From Limanda limanda (lineage: Eukaryota > Chordata > Actinopteri > Pleuronectiformes > Pleuronectidae): a stretch of 64,000 bases of DNA. The stretch lies in the NCBI RefSeq assembly GCF_963576545.1, contig NC_083651.1, positions 22,015,248 to 22,079,247 on the forward strand. Direction: 5' to 3'. Position 1 is the stretch's first letter. Each line of letters starts with the position of its first letter. Under the pieces are notes generated by a model, which was not told where the DNA came from, ran no database searches, and was given only the letters and a program-made list of their open reading frames with translations. Both the position numbers and the translations under genes were made by a program. Shown here one piece after another: positions 36,881 through 48,895 of this stretch.

Positions 36881-39181
36881 CATCTGCTTACATGTCTGAA
36901 TAAAGATATCAAAGAAAATGGTAAAACTAAAGTTTTAACACATGAAGCATATGGCCATTGTGGTCAACTTATATTTACACTCTGCTAAAATAAAAGAATT
37001 TTAAAAAAAAAGGTCAAAATGTTGAATATCCCTTTGATGTTTAAAGATCCTCTGAACTAGATTGACGATGGATAACAAGTCACCAGCAGTTGTAACAGGA
37101 TCACTTTCATTTGGTTTTAAATCAGGCTTTGTACATTTCACTGTCTTCATTGTTTTTACTGTTTTGACCTTCTGGCTTTATATTGATCCTTCCATCATCA
37201 GTAGTGGACCCCTGGTCAGGAGGATGATCACGATACACCCTCACCAGAGGAAGGCCCAGTCAAGGTTGATCGAGTGTGTTTCCCAATCATGTTTTCTTGT
37301 ATAGCAGCTATTTTTAAAGCTGGTGTGTCAGCCGTCAGGTTCCATTTAAGAAGGTGAACTTCAGTGAAGTGTTTTCTCCATAGTCCCTCCTGATTGAGTA
37401 AGCATTTGTTTTCCAATCTCTTGGTCTGCGTAAAACTTCTCTGCACTTTCAAGCCTGAAAACTCCCGAGGTTGTCCGGGAAAAAGTCAGCTCCCCCCCGT
37501 AAAGAGTTTTTCAGCGAATTCTATCTTATAGGGAATTACATTTTTATCTATGGTTGCTCAAGCAGTCAGAGAACATCTTCTATCGGCTTTTATTGCTGAG
37601 CAAACACACAGGTAATTCCTGAAGTCACTCAGGTAAGGATGAAATGGAATAGACTGGTGCTGGGCTGTTTAAGGACATTCCGCTGCTCAGCCAGGAGGAT
37701 GATCCACTGGGATTGAACCAAGAAAAAAAAAAAATTCTTACTTTTCAGAAGAAGTGCATCACACGGTCTGGATTCAGTAGTTAGTTTGTTCATCCTCCTC
37801 ATCATCTGTCTCCAGCCATCTGCTGGTCCATGTCAAGCTTTTAAGATTAAAGACGTGCTCCTCAAAGAGGACATTCAAGGACGATGTGTTCTAATTACTC
37901 CTTCCAAGTCCACTATATTTACACAGCACACATCATTTAATCTCATATTTTGCAAATTAAGTAAACTGACAACTGTATTTGTAAAGCATAAAGTATTAAA
38001 GCTCATAATGAATATTATATTCTTGTACCAGTAATTTTGTTAGAACATGATGTATGAGAGTGTTGATTGGCTGAAATCTCTGGCATGATTGTAAAGGTGT
38101 GATTTTTGCAATTCCGTCAGCACATAATCATTACCATATAGAATATGTAGCTCGGAATTAGAATTGTATGGCCCTCGGTTACCGTCTGTGAGATGTGGTC
38201 AGTAAAAAGCAGAAAAAGGGATTATTTTTGTTAAAATTGTGATAGAACTGTTGGCATTTTCTTTCATACTCTCCACAATATTGTTAGTTTTTTGATCATA
38301 ACATTTTATTTTTTTAATATCCCCTGTCTAAACTTTTAAATGTTTTCATGAAGAAGGAATTGTAATAGTGTGAAGCTGCTGTGATATGAGACACGTATTT
38401 GTTTTCATTTGTGTTTTACGGTCACTGAGTTGAATCCGACCCAGGGCAGGTCACATGGTTAGTCTGTCTCAAGTCAGCTTTTGTTGCACTCATGCAGAAA
38501 AACTTTAAATGCTGTTATCTGCAACTTTGCCAAACACAATTACCCTCAGCTTTTTCATTGTTTGAATGTGGATTGCAGTTTTCAGAGTTGTTGCAAATAG
38601 ATGTAAAAATAATATTGCAACCTTACACAAAACAGCACTTGTTTTATTCCTCAATGGTTTTATTGTAAACTGCAGCATCATAATAAAAAAGTGCTGTGTG
38701 AGCCTACTGGCTGTTTGCCCCTGGCTTTGGAAAGATGTTTTGACAGCTCACACGGCTCCCAGTCACTGCCCGGTGTCCACACACACCAGTGTATAGTCAG
38801 TACCAACTTCCAACCACAGCGCTCGTAGCATAGTCTGACGTTCCTGATCCTCACTGTCACCCAGCAGCCTGAACTCTCTCCGCCCGACTGGTCAGCAGTA
38901 TTCAGGTAATGGTGAGCGACCCTAAACTTGGCTGAGTGACTGTCGCTAATACTGAAAACCCAAAAGTAACGAGGCGCATAAGTTTATTCCTCTATTCACA
39001 CACCGATACAGCAAAAAAAACATCTGTCGGTGACTGAGGCCAGTTTGTCAGAGCTCACTTCAGCGTACACAGTGATTCTGCTCACTTTGCCTTGTTGCAT
39101 TTTCCCACCAGCTTTGTCTTAAAAGCTACCTACGAAAAGTGGTAATAATTATTAACTTTTAAGCAAAAGGCGAGGACCTCT

Positions 39182-39197
39182 CCCCCCCCCCCCCCCC
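39182..39197. repeat. Poly-C tract, 16 bases
   Basis: Sixteen consecutive C in the intron E5-E6. Confidence 0.9.
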
Positions 39198-39412
39198 ATA
39201 AATGTACCTGAATAATATCAGTGGAGAAGATTAATTGGTGTGTGGGCGAGCAGAATATAAATCATGTTGAAATTGCATGCAGGAGGCAGTGATATTATAT
39301 CTGAGTAAGAGCCCCAACTACACATCCTTTTATTAATAATGCAAGAGGACCCCTAGGGCAGCCATCTATTTGCAGAGCCCCCCACTTCAACATGCGGTCG
39401 CACACATGCGCT

Positions 39413-39414
<2 letters not shown>

Positions 39415-39460
<46 letters not shown>
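39415..39460. repeat. (CA)23 microsatellite
   Basis: An uninterrupted 46-bp CA run in intron E5-E6. Confidence 0.95.
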
Positions 39461-39462
<2 letters not shown>

Positions 39463-41764
39463 CAGGATGTGACTTTGGACTCATGTTATCATGAGATCTC
39501 TCCTTACGGCGGTGTATCCAGGCAAAGCTTTGTGAATCAATTGTTAGTTTTGGTTTGCCCAAACACTCACTTGTGTTGTGTGATTAGACTTCCAAGCAGA
39601 GCAACTGTTGAATAATTAGATATTGCATTGTTTGATAAGGGAAAGCCAATCCTTTGATTTTTGACAAAAAATACATCTAAACAAGTTCTTTAATGTGCCC
39701 ACAGAATTAGGAAGTCTGTGATGTTTTGAGTGACACCCCACACTTCTCTTTGTATTTGTTTGCTGTAACAGTCTAATACTGTATGATTGCCAAACATATA
39801 CAGTAATGTTTTGCTCTAGTAAGCATATGATTAGCTGAACATTGGGTCTCTTTGTCCTCTGAGAAACAAGCTGATAAGTTTGTGCTTTGCTCTGTGTCAA
39901 CATATCATCAACTTACTGACATCCTGTTCACTTGTAAGTTCAATGATGCTTTACCTTCCAGACTGTGTAGCACAGGAGCTTCTTCTGCCAATGGAATTTT
40001 TGACATGCTTAAAATAGCAGAATAAACAAATATAAATAAACAAACCTCTAAGCAGTAATGAAATATGTGATTATGTAATTATGTCATGTAACCGAAAACT
40101 GCAGCTTTGGTTTCTGTATTGGAACAAGTCAAATGTGATATGTGCTTCCTTTACTTCAAACTTTCCACTCTGACTTTAATTCACATTTAAAGGTTGAGAA
40201 ACATCGTCTCGCTGAGTCTAATTGTCAATTTTCCGAGTGCAAAATGGGTCTTAACTCCCGGACATGTAGTGTCAGTGTCTGATCTCTGTCAGAAAGGTTG
40301 ATTCACAGCGCCTTTGGCACGTGTCCCTGTTTCCTATAAAGCTGATTGATTTTTGTTTGTTAACTTTGTCCAAGTCCATCCATCGTACGTTTCGCTGCTG
40401 CACTAATGAAAGTTATGATGCATCCCGTTACAGTAGCCTGTGGGACCCGGGCCAGACTAACGTCTCCCTCTCTACACACACTCTTACTTTGAAGGATGGA
40501 ACTCTCTGATGCCTTCACTTTATGGGCAAAAAGACTTTCAAACTCCCCCAAGGGAGTCTTCACATCTATTGGATGAGACCATACCTACGTCTGCTCTCTG
40601 CCCTCCTCTGCATCGAGGGTATTCGCTTGAAGAAGTAAAAAAAAAAAGACAAATTGATGACAAATCCGCCCTGGGGTTGTTATTGTTGAACCATATTCCA
40701 TGATGTAGTGGCAGAGTTCAGCCAAGTTAATGATACTGCTGTATGTGAGCGTATATATATATATAAAAAAAAAACAATGCTGCGGCTGCTGCTGGCATTG
40801 TTTTGACATCTGGATGGCATGCCTGCTTCTGGAATTGATCTCTCTCTCTGAGACGGAGAGACCGTAGAGGAATCTGTGGCACTTGGCTTTCTCTGGGCAG
40901 GGATCAACATGAAAAACACAATGATTTTTTCTCTTCACAAAAGGTTGAATTCATTCATTAGCAGTCATATGAGAATATTCTTCTGTAATTTCACAGTTTC
41001 ATCTCACAATATAACATTGATTATTGTGTTCAGAGCAGCGGAAAAAAAGCTCCTTTTCTTCTCTGGTTCTCTAAATGAAAGAGTTAACATGGAGCTGTGA
41101 TAAATATTTCATGCCGCGACTCCCAGTTGAAGGCTGAAGGATAGTTTTTCAACTAGCTCAGAATACCAATGGGAAGGCCTTATAATTTCCTTTAAATAAA
41201 ATGGCATTCTCTTTGTGTTTGACATTTGTGTTTTATTGAGGAGAAAATACTTTTCCCCTCAAGGATCAAAAACGTATTTTCTTTTTGCCGGGAAGCTTCA
41301 ACCCTGGGAGAAAACTAACATTTAGCATATTTTTATTTTCTAAAATCATAAAATTTTGCATCTTTAACTAACACAGCTGAACCCTTCATCACGTGCACGT
41401 TCCCCTCTGCCCTTGACAGAACATGCAGACTGTACTGAAAAGGGCAAACAGGTGAAACACCAGACACCTGAGACAGGTGGAGCATGTCCAAGTGTTTGAC
41501 CCAAATACTTCTACACTGTGTGAGCACTGCAGGGTGCTCACAAAAAAATTGGGATGTGCCGGCATTAGTGTATGTGGATGAAATCCATTTTGTAATCCTG
41601 TTATCTGATTAGAAGTGTGATAGTTACGCTTGACTTGATTTTTAATCCAATGGTTCCAAGTACAACATGTCTGAGGATCTTGATTCCAGAGATTAGTTTG
41701 AGCCCCAAAGTCAGATGTCAAGATTTTTTTTGTCTGCTTTCTAATCTGACCTCGTCCTCTTCAG

Positions 41765-41956
41765 GGGAAGTGGTGCCGGTCGGCCGCTGTGGAGATGACC
41801 CCCCGCCCACAGAGGAAGCCTGTGAGGTGGCCTGTGCTGCAGACTGTGTGGTCGGCTCCTGGTCCTCCTGGTCGCCCTGCTCCCACAGCTGTGCCACCAG
41901 GAGCTCGGAGGGCCGGCAGAGCCGCGCTCGCACCGTGATGGCGATCCCAGGGAAAG
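41765..41956 (+). CDS. thsd7b: thsd7b exon E6: TSP1 repeat SWSSWSPCSHSC
   Basis: The acceptor CCTCTTCAG precedes 41765; the donor GTACGG follows 41956. The exon has 192 nt, phase 1 at both ends. It encodes EVVPVGRCGDDPPPTEEACEVACAADC, then VVGSWSSWSPCSHSC, then RSSEGRQSRARTVMAIPGKG. Human THSD7B reads PPPERKSCEIPCRMDC, EWTEWSSCSQSC and GKQTRSRTILALAGEG here. The repeat carries the WSSWSPC signature with C-mannosylation potential. The CSHSCATR stretch lacks the glycine of the O-fucose consensus, as do the human counterparts in this repeat. GC content is clearly higher than in the surrounding intron. Confidence 0.95.
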
Positions 41957-42740
41957 GTACGGACACATCCCCATGGCTTCTTTGGCTTTTTTCATTCTAA
42001 CTCAATGAAGAGTGTTTATTGCTGTGTTTGCAATGGAAATCCTCTCACATGTTTCCACTCAGCCAATCACATCGGTAAGAAAAGTAACTTCAAATGGCGT
42101 GCACAGTGAAAACAAGTTTATAATCTGGACAGACATTATACTTGATTTAATTTGACGGCCAGTTGTTGACTACACACAGATGTTTATACATCTTATATTT
42201 CAATATATACTGCACTGAATCAGAATGTTAATGAGACATTATGAAGTTGTGGATCTTCCCTGGAGGCGATGCTCTTTATCTGGACCTCTCTGGATTTTAA
42301 ATGAATACCCCGGGCTTCGATTGTATCAGGGTGTACTTGTGTTATATGCAGCTTTCTAATTAATAAAGAAAAAAATTGATGTAGGCACAAGGGTTTGACG
42401 AGGACAAAGAATGAATAAAGAAATATCTCTGGTTTCTGCAGCATTAGTTCTGATATTTGTTCTGTCCTTCTTTACGTCCAGCAGTATTTTTGAAGAGCAG
42501 TGCTAACTCTGCAGAATACTCCGTCAACTTTCAGTGTATTTACAAAAACTGCTGTGGTACAGTAAACCAGGAAACAAATTGCTCTGTGATGTTTTCAAAA
42601 TGGACGACTGCAGATATCAATACTTTCACTGGACATCAAACCACTTCAAACCACACACTTCACAAACGCTGACTCGACTTTAGCTCCTCTTTCTGTAGAT
42701 TTATTTTAAACATTTGTGTAAGTATATTTAAATTGACCCT

Positions 42741-42742
<2 letters not shown>

Positions 42743-42798
<56 letters not shown>
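42743..42798. repeat. (GT)28 microsatellite
   Basis: A 56-bp uninterrupted GT run, followed by 'atgtgtctgtgtgtg'. Confidence 0.95.
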
Positions 42799-42804
<6 letters not shown>

Positions 42805-42851
42805 CTGTGTGTGCTTCAGACTTTAGACAGTCCCTTTCTCAACACATATTA

Positions 42852-43070
42852 AGTAAAGGTAAATGTATTTATGTAGCGCTCAAAGATGTTTACAGTACAT
42901 TCACCAATTCACACACAACCGTTCATACTTGTTTCTATCACCCACCACACACTGTTGGCTCAGCCGTCGGGGACAATTTGATTCGCCATCTTTCCCAAGG
43001 ACACTTCACGATGCAGACCGGAGGAACTACCGACCGTCAGCGACCTACTCTACCTCCTGAGCCACAGATA
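42852..43070 (-). repeat. Short interspersed repeat family R1, copy 2 (minus)
   Basis: Reads 'tatttatgtagcgctcaaag', then 'acattcaccaattcacaca', 'cccaaggacacttcacga' and 'cctcctgagccacag': the complement of copy 1 in the same order. The 'ctgagccac' edge is the complement of the tRNA A-box-like head. Confidence 0.7.
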
Positions 43071-43171
43071 GAAGTGTAATGTTCTGTGAACACCACTGTG
43101 AGAAACATGGAGGAGTACAGGTGGTGAACATGTGTGTGTACATGTCTTTGTAAATGTAGCCACAACCGACG

Positions 43172-43410
43172 TGCAGCTGTGGCTCAGGAGGAGCTGTGAT
43201 TCGACTCATTCTAGACAACATGCCAAAGTGTCCTTGGGCAAGATACTGAAATGCTAAAGGATCCCTGGTGACTGTTGTGTGTGTGTGTGTGTGTGTTGTA
43301 TGTTAGTGTATGAAAGACGATGCCTATGGAGAGGCTGTATGAACACGTGTGTGAACGGCTCAATGTTACTTGTACTTGAAAGCAAAGCGCAATATAAATT
43401 AAGTTCATTA
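43172..43410 (+). repeat. Short interspersed repeat family R1, copy 3 (plus)
   Basis: Reads 'tgtggctcaggaggagctg', 'aaagtgtccttgggcaagat', then a GT run, 'gtgtgtgaacggctcaatg' and 'gcaaagcgcaatataaat'. Oriented opposite to copy 2, which ends about 100 bp upstream. Confidence 0.7.
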
Positions 43411-44251
43411 TGTTACTTTTTCAGTAAAACAGCTCTGACTAAAGGAAAAAACGTGATTTTAAAGTCATATTTTGTCATTGAACTATTTACAAAACCTCCA
43501 AAAAAACACAAAACATAGACAATACACAAAGACTGAACTACAAATTACACTTGTGAAATGCATGAATAGCCAAACACAAATAGTTACAAACCAGTAAAAG
43601 TAATGATTTTCCTTTATGCATTAGCGTCACCTGTTTACAAAAATATCTTAATGTGCTCCTGTTGCATTCTTTTTGCTCTTGCAGTCAACAGCATCCACAC
43701 GCACAGCTCTCACAGAGTCCCCTGCTCTCAGTGTCTGTCATTGTGGTTTATAATAGAAATGAGCAGAATGTGTCCTCGTAATGAATAAATATATGAGAAA
43801 CGGCGCAGGGACTGGGGAGAGCTCGTGTGGCTGGAGGCAGCGTTCTTTGGAAATGGCCTGTGAAGTCCTCTCTGCGCTGACCTCACCGCGACTTCTCATT
43901 TGGAATTCAAATTCCACAAGTAAGAACTTGTAAAGTGTCGGCTCAGCTAACCTCAAACAAACATCTGTTTAGTTGCCAAGCTACCGGCAGTCAGTGATGA
44001 ATATTAGCATTTGACTTCCAGCCACTAACTACAGCTTGTGCTTCGGGGGGGAATTTATTTCAGGGTTTGTGCAAATCACACTTGCACATTATGATGCTTT
44101 CATGGACTAACCCTTGTGTTATCTCGCTCATAAGCAGCTGAAGACAAAAACAGACTGTATCGCTGAAAAACTGAATCAAGTCCTCGCGGCTACAGTTGTG
44201 CCTCCGTCATGTCTCTGATTCTCTGTGGTCTCTTTGTATGTTGATGCTCAG

Positions 44252-44483
44252 ATGGGAAGGAGTGTCCCACAGCTCCAGCCCTGGAGGAGTGGAGGGTCTG
44301 TAACGACCATCCTTGCGTGGTGTTCTACTGGGAGGCCTCGGCCTGGGGCCCCTGTATCCAGGACACATCCATGGATCTCAATGGCACCAACTTGTTAGAA
44401 GGGACCCCTACATGTGCCGTGGGCGTCCAGATCCGCAAAGTCACCTGCACCAAGATGAATGTCGGACCTGTCATAAATAAAAG
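44252..44483 (+). CDS. thsd7b: thsd7b exon E7: module YWEASAWGPC
   Basis: The acceptor GATGCTCAG precedes 44252; the donor GTACGA follows 44483. The exon has 232 nt, entered in phase 1 and left in phase 2. It encodes DGKECPTAPALEEWRVCNDHPC, closing the previous repeat, then VVFYWEASAWGPCIQDTSMDLNG. It goes on with TPTCAVGVQIRKVTCTKMNVGPVINKR. Human THSD7B has LCNDHSC, LHWETSPWGPCSEDT, EATCGVGIQTRRVFC and HVGQVMTKR at the same positions. One sequon (NGT) is present. An inverted pair of dispersed repeats lies about 0.8 to 1.4 kb upstream in the same intron. Confidence 0.95.
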
Positions 44484-45757
44484 GTACGAGCTCTCTGACC
44501 AGGCATCAGTTTTCATGTGTAATGCAATATTCATCCCAGCTCTGTAACATTGCAATTCAATAAATCTTTCTACAACGTCACTTTATCTTTTTTAACATTG
44601 TTCTGTCCATATAAACTGAACAATGTGTTTTATTGATTTCTTCCTCATAAGTGAGATGTTTTTTCACGTCATTACACTTTAGTATGTTTGGCTGAAGGCA
44701 TGTTCTTAACAGGCGTGATTCTCAAGGTCTGTCGGCAGATGAAATCAATAAGACACCACCTTCCTCCTTCCTGTTCAGCTCTGGATAGCATTGAGGCAGA
44801 CGTGTCCGCCTGTTGGTTTGCAATACTGTAGCACCAGAATCCTCCATAGGAGCATTGGCAGTCATTTTCTGTTTTCTCTTTTCACGTGGAAAAAACTACG
44901 GGTCTTTCTAAATTCTCCACAGGAAATCCACACTTTGGTTTTCTCATGATTTTAACCTCTATGCTCTTGCTCATGTATCCACTAATTCCACCAAACAGTT
45001 CATTTTATCAGCTCCACACTTGGCATGTGGCTTGATAAAGGCCCAGAGAAGTGCAGCGCCGAGTTTGGTGCGATTTGGACATGTGATACGTTCAATATCA
45101 CTAAGATTTGAATAAACAGGTGACCAGAGCTCTGTTGTAGTCCGTGTGCCATTGGATAAACTACAGGAGTGGTCGGTAACTGGTTGAAATTGACTATAAG
45201 ATATTCACTGCAGATAAACCAGGTGGATGAACACAAATTCCCTTAACATCAATCTGCACCATAGACTGTACAAATATGCACTGGGACAGAAACAATTTAA
45301 ATGTGTTGTTTCACCTCAACGCAATATTTTTCCATTCTAAATAATTGTCTCAATGTGTCAAATTCACCGACTAAGATGTCTATTGTCATTCTTCCCCCAA
45401 TATGAAATTTCCACTGACAGAACAGCTTCGTCTCCTTATCCCTCTCTGACACGGCTGCTTTGCTTGGTTTTACATATCAGAAAGACGAGTCCCGAAAGAG
45501 ACGAATGGTAAATCACGGCTGAGGCATAAAAGAGCTTTGTAAAAATCTGGGGGAGGAGTTGAGAGGGGAACACATTCCTCCGACACAAAATTCATTTAAG
45601 AACGCAATCTCCATTTTCCAAAAGTGTCTCACTTGAAGAGATGGAGAATCTGCTTTTACTTACTGACAAATGACCTACATGACTTGATGCACTGTGAAAT
45701 TACGTCCCGAGAGCCTTCTTCTCTTCTTTTGTGCTTTCTGCCTGTGTTTAGGATGTT

Positions 45758-45790
45758 TGTGTGTGTTTGTGTGTGTGTGTGTGTGTGCGT
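45758..45790. repeat. Imperfect (GT)n microsatellite
   Basis: GT run with TT interruptions on its left side and a GC on its right. Confidence 0.85.
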
Positions 45791-46529
45791 GCATAATGTG
45801 TGTGAACCTAAGATAAATTTTGCTTATGCTCCACCATTATCTACTCCTTTTTCAGCAATACAATATTAAACACTGCTAAGGGCTTTTGTGCTGTCACTGT
45901 AATGATGTTATAGCCCGCCACAGGAAGATAGATTTATAAATAATTCACAAAGTTTGCCCTTCTTTAGCTCAATATAATATTGACAGGGCCATAAAGTGGA
46001 TTATGGAGAGGCTTTTTTCTTACGCCCGCTCTATCTTCTGCCACACAGGCTTTAATGAAAACTGTCATTTCTGTCGCTGCCGACAGATCCCACCTGCACA
46101 GCGCGTCTCGGATTAAATCAATACGTCGCGGTGTTAATTTAATGGGAACAGCACCGAACACACAGGCACTGTTGGTGTTCATGATATTTGATTTTGATCG
46201 TCAGTATCAGGTGAGTTTGGGAGTTTATGGGCATCTCTGTGCGTAAGACATCATCAGGATCTCACTGTGACGATACAGAGAAATACAAACCTGGCATAGC
46301 TTATCTATTATCTGCTAATTCCAGGATTCTTCGTCTGTATGTGGCGCAAATATCTCAAGAACCCTTTAACTTATCAGCTTCACTGTTGGAAGCCGTGTTG
46401 TTTCAGGCCCAAGGAAGTGCATTGTGAGATTTGATGAAGTTTAGACGTAAATCAATACAATATCAATCAGATGTTTTCACTAATGTGATTCATCTAAATT
46501 GTATGAATAGGTGCTTTCTTTACCCCAGA

Positions 46530-46660
46530 ATTGGCCCTTTAAATTGAAATGAACATTAGGAGCGGGTCTTCTCTACGGAGGCCGCCATGTTTTTTACAGT
46601 CATCCAAACTGGACATCTAAACACCTTTGAGTAAACTGAAGGTTGCCACTTAGTTTACAC
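46530..46660 (+). repeat. Probable dispersed-repeat fragment
   Basis: 'ggcccttta', 'cggaggccgccatgttttt' and 'acagtcatccaaactggaca' followed by 'aaactgaaggttgccac' match a repeat I remember from other fish introns. No second copy is in this window, so the call rests on memory only. Confidence 0.35.
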
Positions 46661-47084
46661 AGAGTGGCCAATTATATGTCCAACATCCATGCAGGTTAGT
46701 TTTGATGTCTTTATTTCAACCACATCAACTCCTGTTTATATTTGAAATGCAGGAGTAATATAAAGATACATCGTTCCTACCTGAGGACCAGATGCTCCCT
46801 GAACACAATTGATATTTAGCTTTTTGGGAAAAGACGCTTTTCATGCTTAGCACTAATCTCCACAGTGAGCAGTGGCTCAATAAAAGGTTAGTGGCTCTTT
46901 TCGTGGTATTACTACAAAGCTTTCCACTGAACATTAGATTGATTTTAACTCTCTTTAATTTCCCCTGTAACATATCAGATAAAATAATAATTTACAAACA
47001 AAAGCAGTTGTAATAAGAGTTTGACCTTTAATATTGCTTTATATTTGGGTACCAAATTAACACATTTACTCAAATCAAATTCTA

Positions 47085-47260
47085 AATGTCTAGTGCAGTG
47101 TCTGCTCTTAACCTGCCTGTTCAAGTAAATATTTATCAGAATTATTCCTATAGTGAATCCTCCTCAAAGGGTTGTGTGTTCATCCTACCTGGTTTATTGA
47201 CAATGAAGATTTGATAGTAGATTTATTTCATTCACTCAAAAGAAACTGAGTTTGTTATAT
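47085..47260 (+). repeat. Unnamed dispersed repeat, copy C
   Basis: Shares with copy B (61120-61530) the blocks 'gtgtctgctct', 'aacctgcctgtt', 'cagaattattcc' and 'cctggttta' with 'caatgaaga', in the same order and orientation. Confidence 0.6.
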
Positions 47261-47860
47261 TTTGACCTGTTGGCCACCAGCTGCTGTAACTTATCTGAGG
47301 ATGTGGAAGAAAGTATGTTCAACTTTGTACGTTATGCTATGTTTGTTGTTTGTTGTTGTTGTTGTTATTAATGTCATCCCAGTGAATGCTGGGCTCCAAG
47401 GACACACCCCCCAAAAAACATTATTATTTAGGATTAAAATGTGATCCAGTGAGTAGTGAGTAATTAGGTATTTGATTCCATCTTTGAAGCAATAATAAAT
47501 AATGTGCGAGAAGGAGACGTTTTATGTTACCAACCATGTCAGAGCTGATCAGCGTGGCCCTGACTATTAGTCTGACTCCTTGAGTCGGGGGGGTATATTC
47601 CTCTTGCTGCTGCGTAGCTTTGCCATGCCCTCTGGCATACATCTCTGCGAAGAGGAGAGAAGAGGAGAGGAGAAGGCTGGGGAAGGATGAGTTTTATGTA
47701 TCCTGCCTCCTTGTGCTTCGGCGTACTTTGATCTCATTCCTCTGCGTCCTGGCTTTCTGTAGTTGGTAAGATGGGAAACCACGCTTGGATCCAGTGAGAC
47801 CTGGATCTGGTTGTCGGGAAAAGGTCGTCACTCACCCTGAAAAGATATTGCAATTTTTAT

Positions 47861-47881
47861 GTGTGTGTGTGTGTGTGTGTT
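47861..47881. repeat. (GT)10 microsatellite
   Basis: A short uninterrupted GT run in intron E7-E8. Confidence 0.9.
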
Positions 47882-48601
47882 TGGGGTAAGATGGCTCCTG
47901 GTTGATGAAGACATCAAAGCTTATGACTTATTTGATTTCACAAAGCTGCATTAATCCACTCCACTTCAAGGTTGCACGTCAAACAGAACACATTGCAGCC
48001 TAAGGGGCCAGTTATAGAACAGTTATCCAAGATGTGTAGCATAAATAGGGAAGAAAGTGCATGATTATTTTCTATTTTTAGAAACAGGAAGTTGTCCTTA
48101 AAACCTGATAATGGCGCGTCCTTGGCGTGGCAGGAATGATTAATCAGTGAAGAGCTTACGTATTCTAACTTTTCTCGGGTTTAATTAGCGGCCATTCTGT
48201 GGATTGATTGACTTTTTTCTCTCGTTGAAAGCTCGCTCCCCTTGATCGGAGAGACAAAGCTTCTTTATCTATTCTGTACATGTAAATAAACACAGACACC
48301 TGGTTGTTGAGGCAGAGCTGCAGAGTCAGGGGATGATCTCTTTGGGTTTTGTCTCCACCAGCTCCACTTCTCACACTATGTCACTTGACGTATTGTTAAT
48401 ATATAGAAATATCGATGTGGTGCAGCTTTAAGACCGGTTTTAAAACTGACAATGTATTACGAGCCATAAAACATGAGCCGTTAGCGAGCTGGCATAGTGG
48501 GAGAATTTTTCTTTTCATGGAGCAATTTGTACCCTTGGAAGCAGCTGAATGTGTGAGAGGACTGTAAATTTTAACATTTGTCCACCTTTTGCTTGGGCAT
48601 A

Positions 48602-48615
48602 GGGGGGGGGGGGGG
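48602..48615 (+). repeat. Poly-G tract, 14 bases
   Basis: Fourteen consecutive G, 164 bp upstream of exon E8. Confidence 0.9.
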
Positions 48616-48779
48616 TAATCAATCATGTTTTCTGTGGAGAGACGTGTGATGTCAAGGACGTGGCAGTTGTTTCACTGCACTGTCCTGTTACCAACGACAC
48701 TCTGGATGTTTATCATTTATGGCCTCGGGGGGGATAAGGAGAGTTTTAAATCCACTTGTTTGTGTGTTTGTGCGTTCAG

Positions 48780-48895
48780 GTGCTCGGATTCTTCTCGTCC
48801 CGACACCGTGCGACCCTGTCTGCTCCCCTGCAACAAGGACTGCATCGTGACGCCCTTCAGCGAATGGACGGCCTGCCCCTCAACCTGTGTGCCAG
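48780..48895 (+). CDS. thsd7b: thsd7b exon E8: SSRPDTVRPCLLPCNKDC and half repeat
   Basis: The acceptor TGCGTTCAG precedes 48780; the donor GTAGAG follows 48895. The exon has 116 nt: one base to finish the arginine codon from E7, 38 codons, and one base left over. It encodes CSDSSRPDTVRPCLLPCNKDC, then IVTPFSEWTACPSTCVP. The human counterpart is CPDSTRPETVRPCFLPCKKDC, IVTAFSEWTPCPRMC, so identity is high. The TSP1 repeat is split between this exon and E9. The second tryptophan of the usual WxxW is absent (SEWTAC), as in human. Confidence 0.95.

Larger units (their letters stand above)
31425..41764 (+). other. thsd7b: thsd7b intron E5-E6 (10340 bp)
   Basis: GT-AG intron, phase 1. It holds dispersed repeat family R2 (34430-34490 and 36665-36880), a hAT-type element with target-site duplication (35879-36603), 16 C at 39182-39197 and a CA microsatellite (39415-39460). 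The rest, including 31430-34430 and 37000-39180, shows no exon or repeat I can name. Confidence 0.9.
41957..44251 (+). other. thsd7b: thsd7b intron E6-E7 (2295 bp)
   Basis: GT-AG intron, phase 1. It contains a GT microsatellite (42743-42798) and two copies of short repeat family R1 in opposite orientation (42852-43070 and 43172-43410), the second with its own GT run (43277-43296). The last 800 bp before E7 show no recognised element. Confidence 0.9.
44484..48779 (+). other. thsd7b: thsd7b intron E7-E8 (4296 bp)
   Basis: GT-AG intron, phase 2. It contains a GT repeat (45758-45790), a probable dispersed-repeat fragment (46530-46660), copy C of an unnamed dispersed repeat (47085-47260), a GT run (47861-47881) and 14 G (48602-48615). 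The stretch 45000-45190 also feels repeat-derived but I could not confirm it within the window. Confidence 0.9.
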
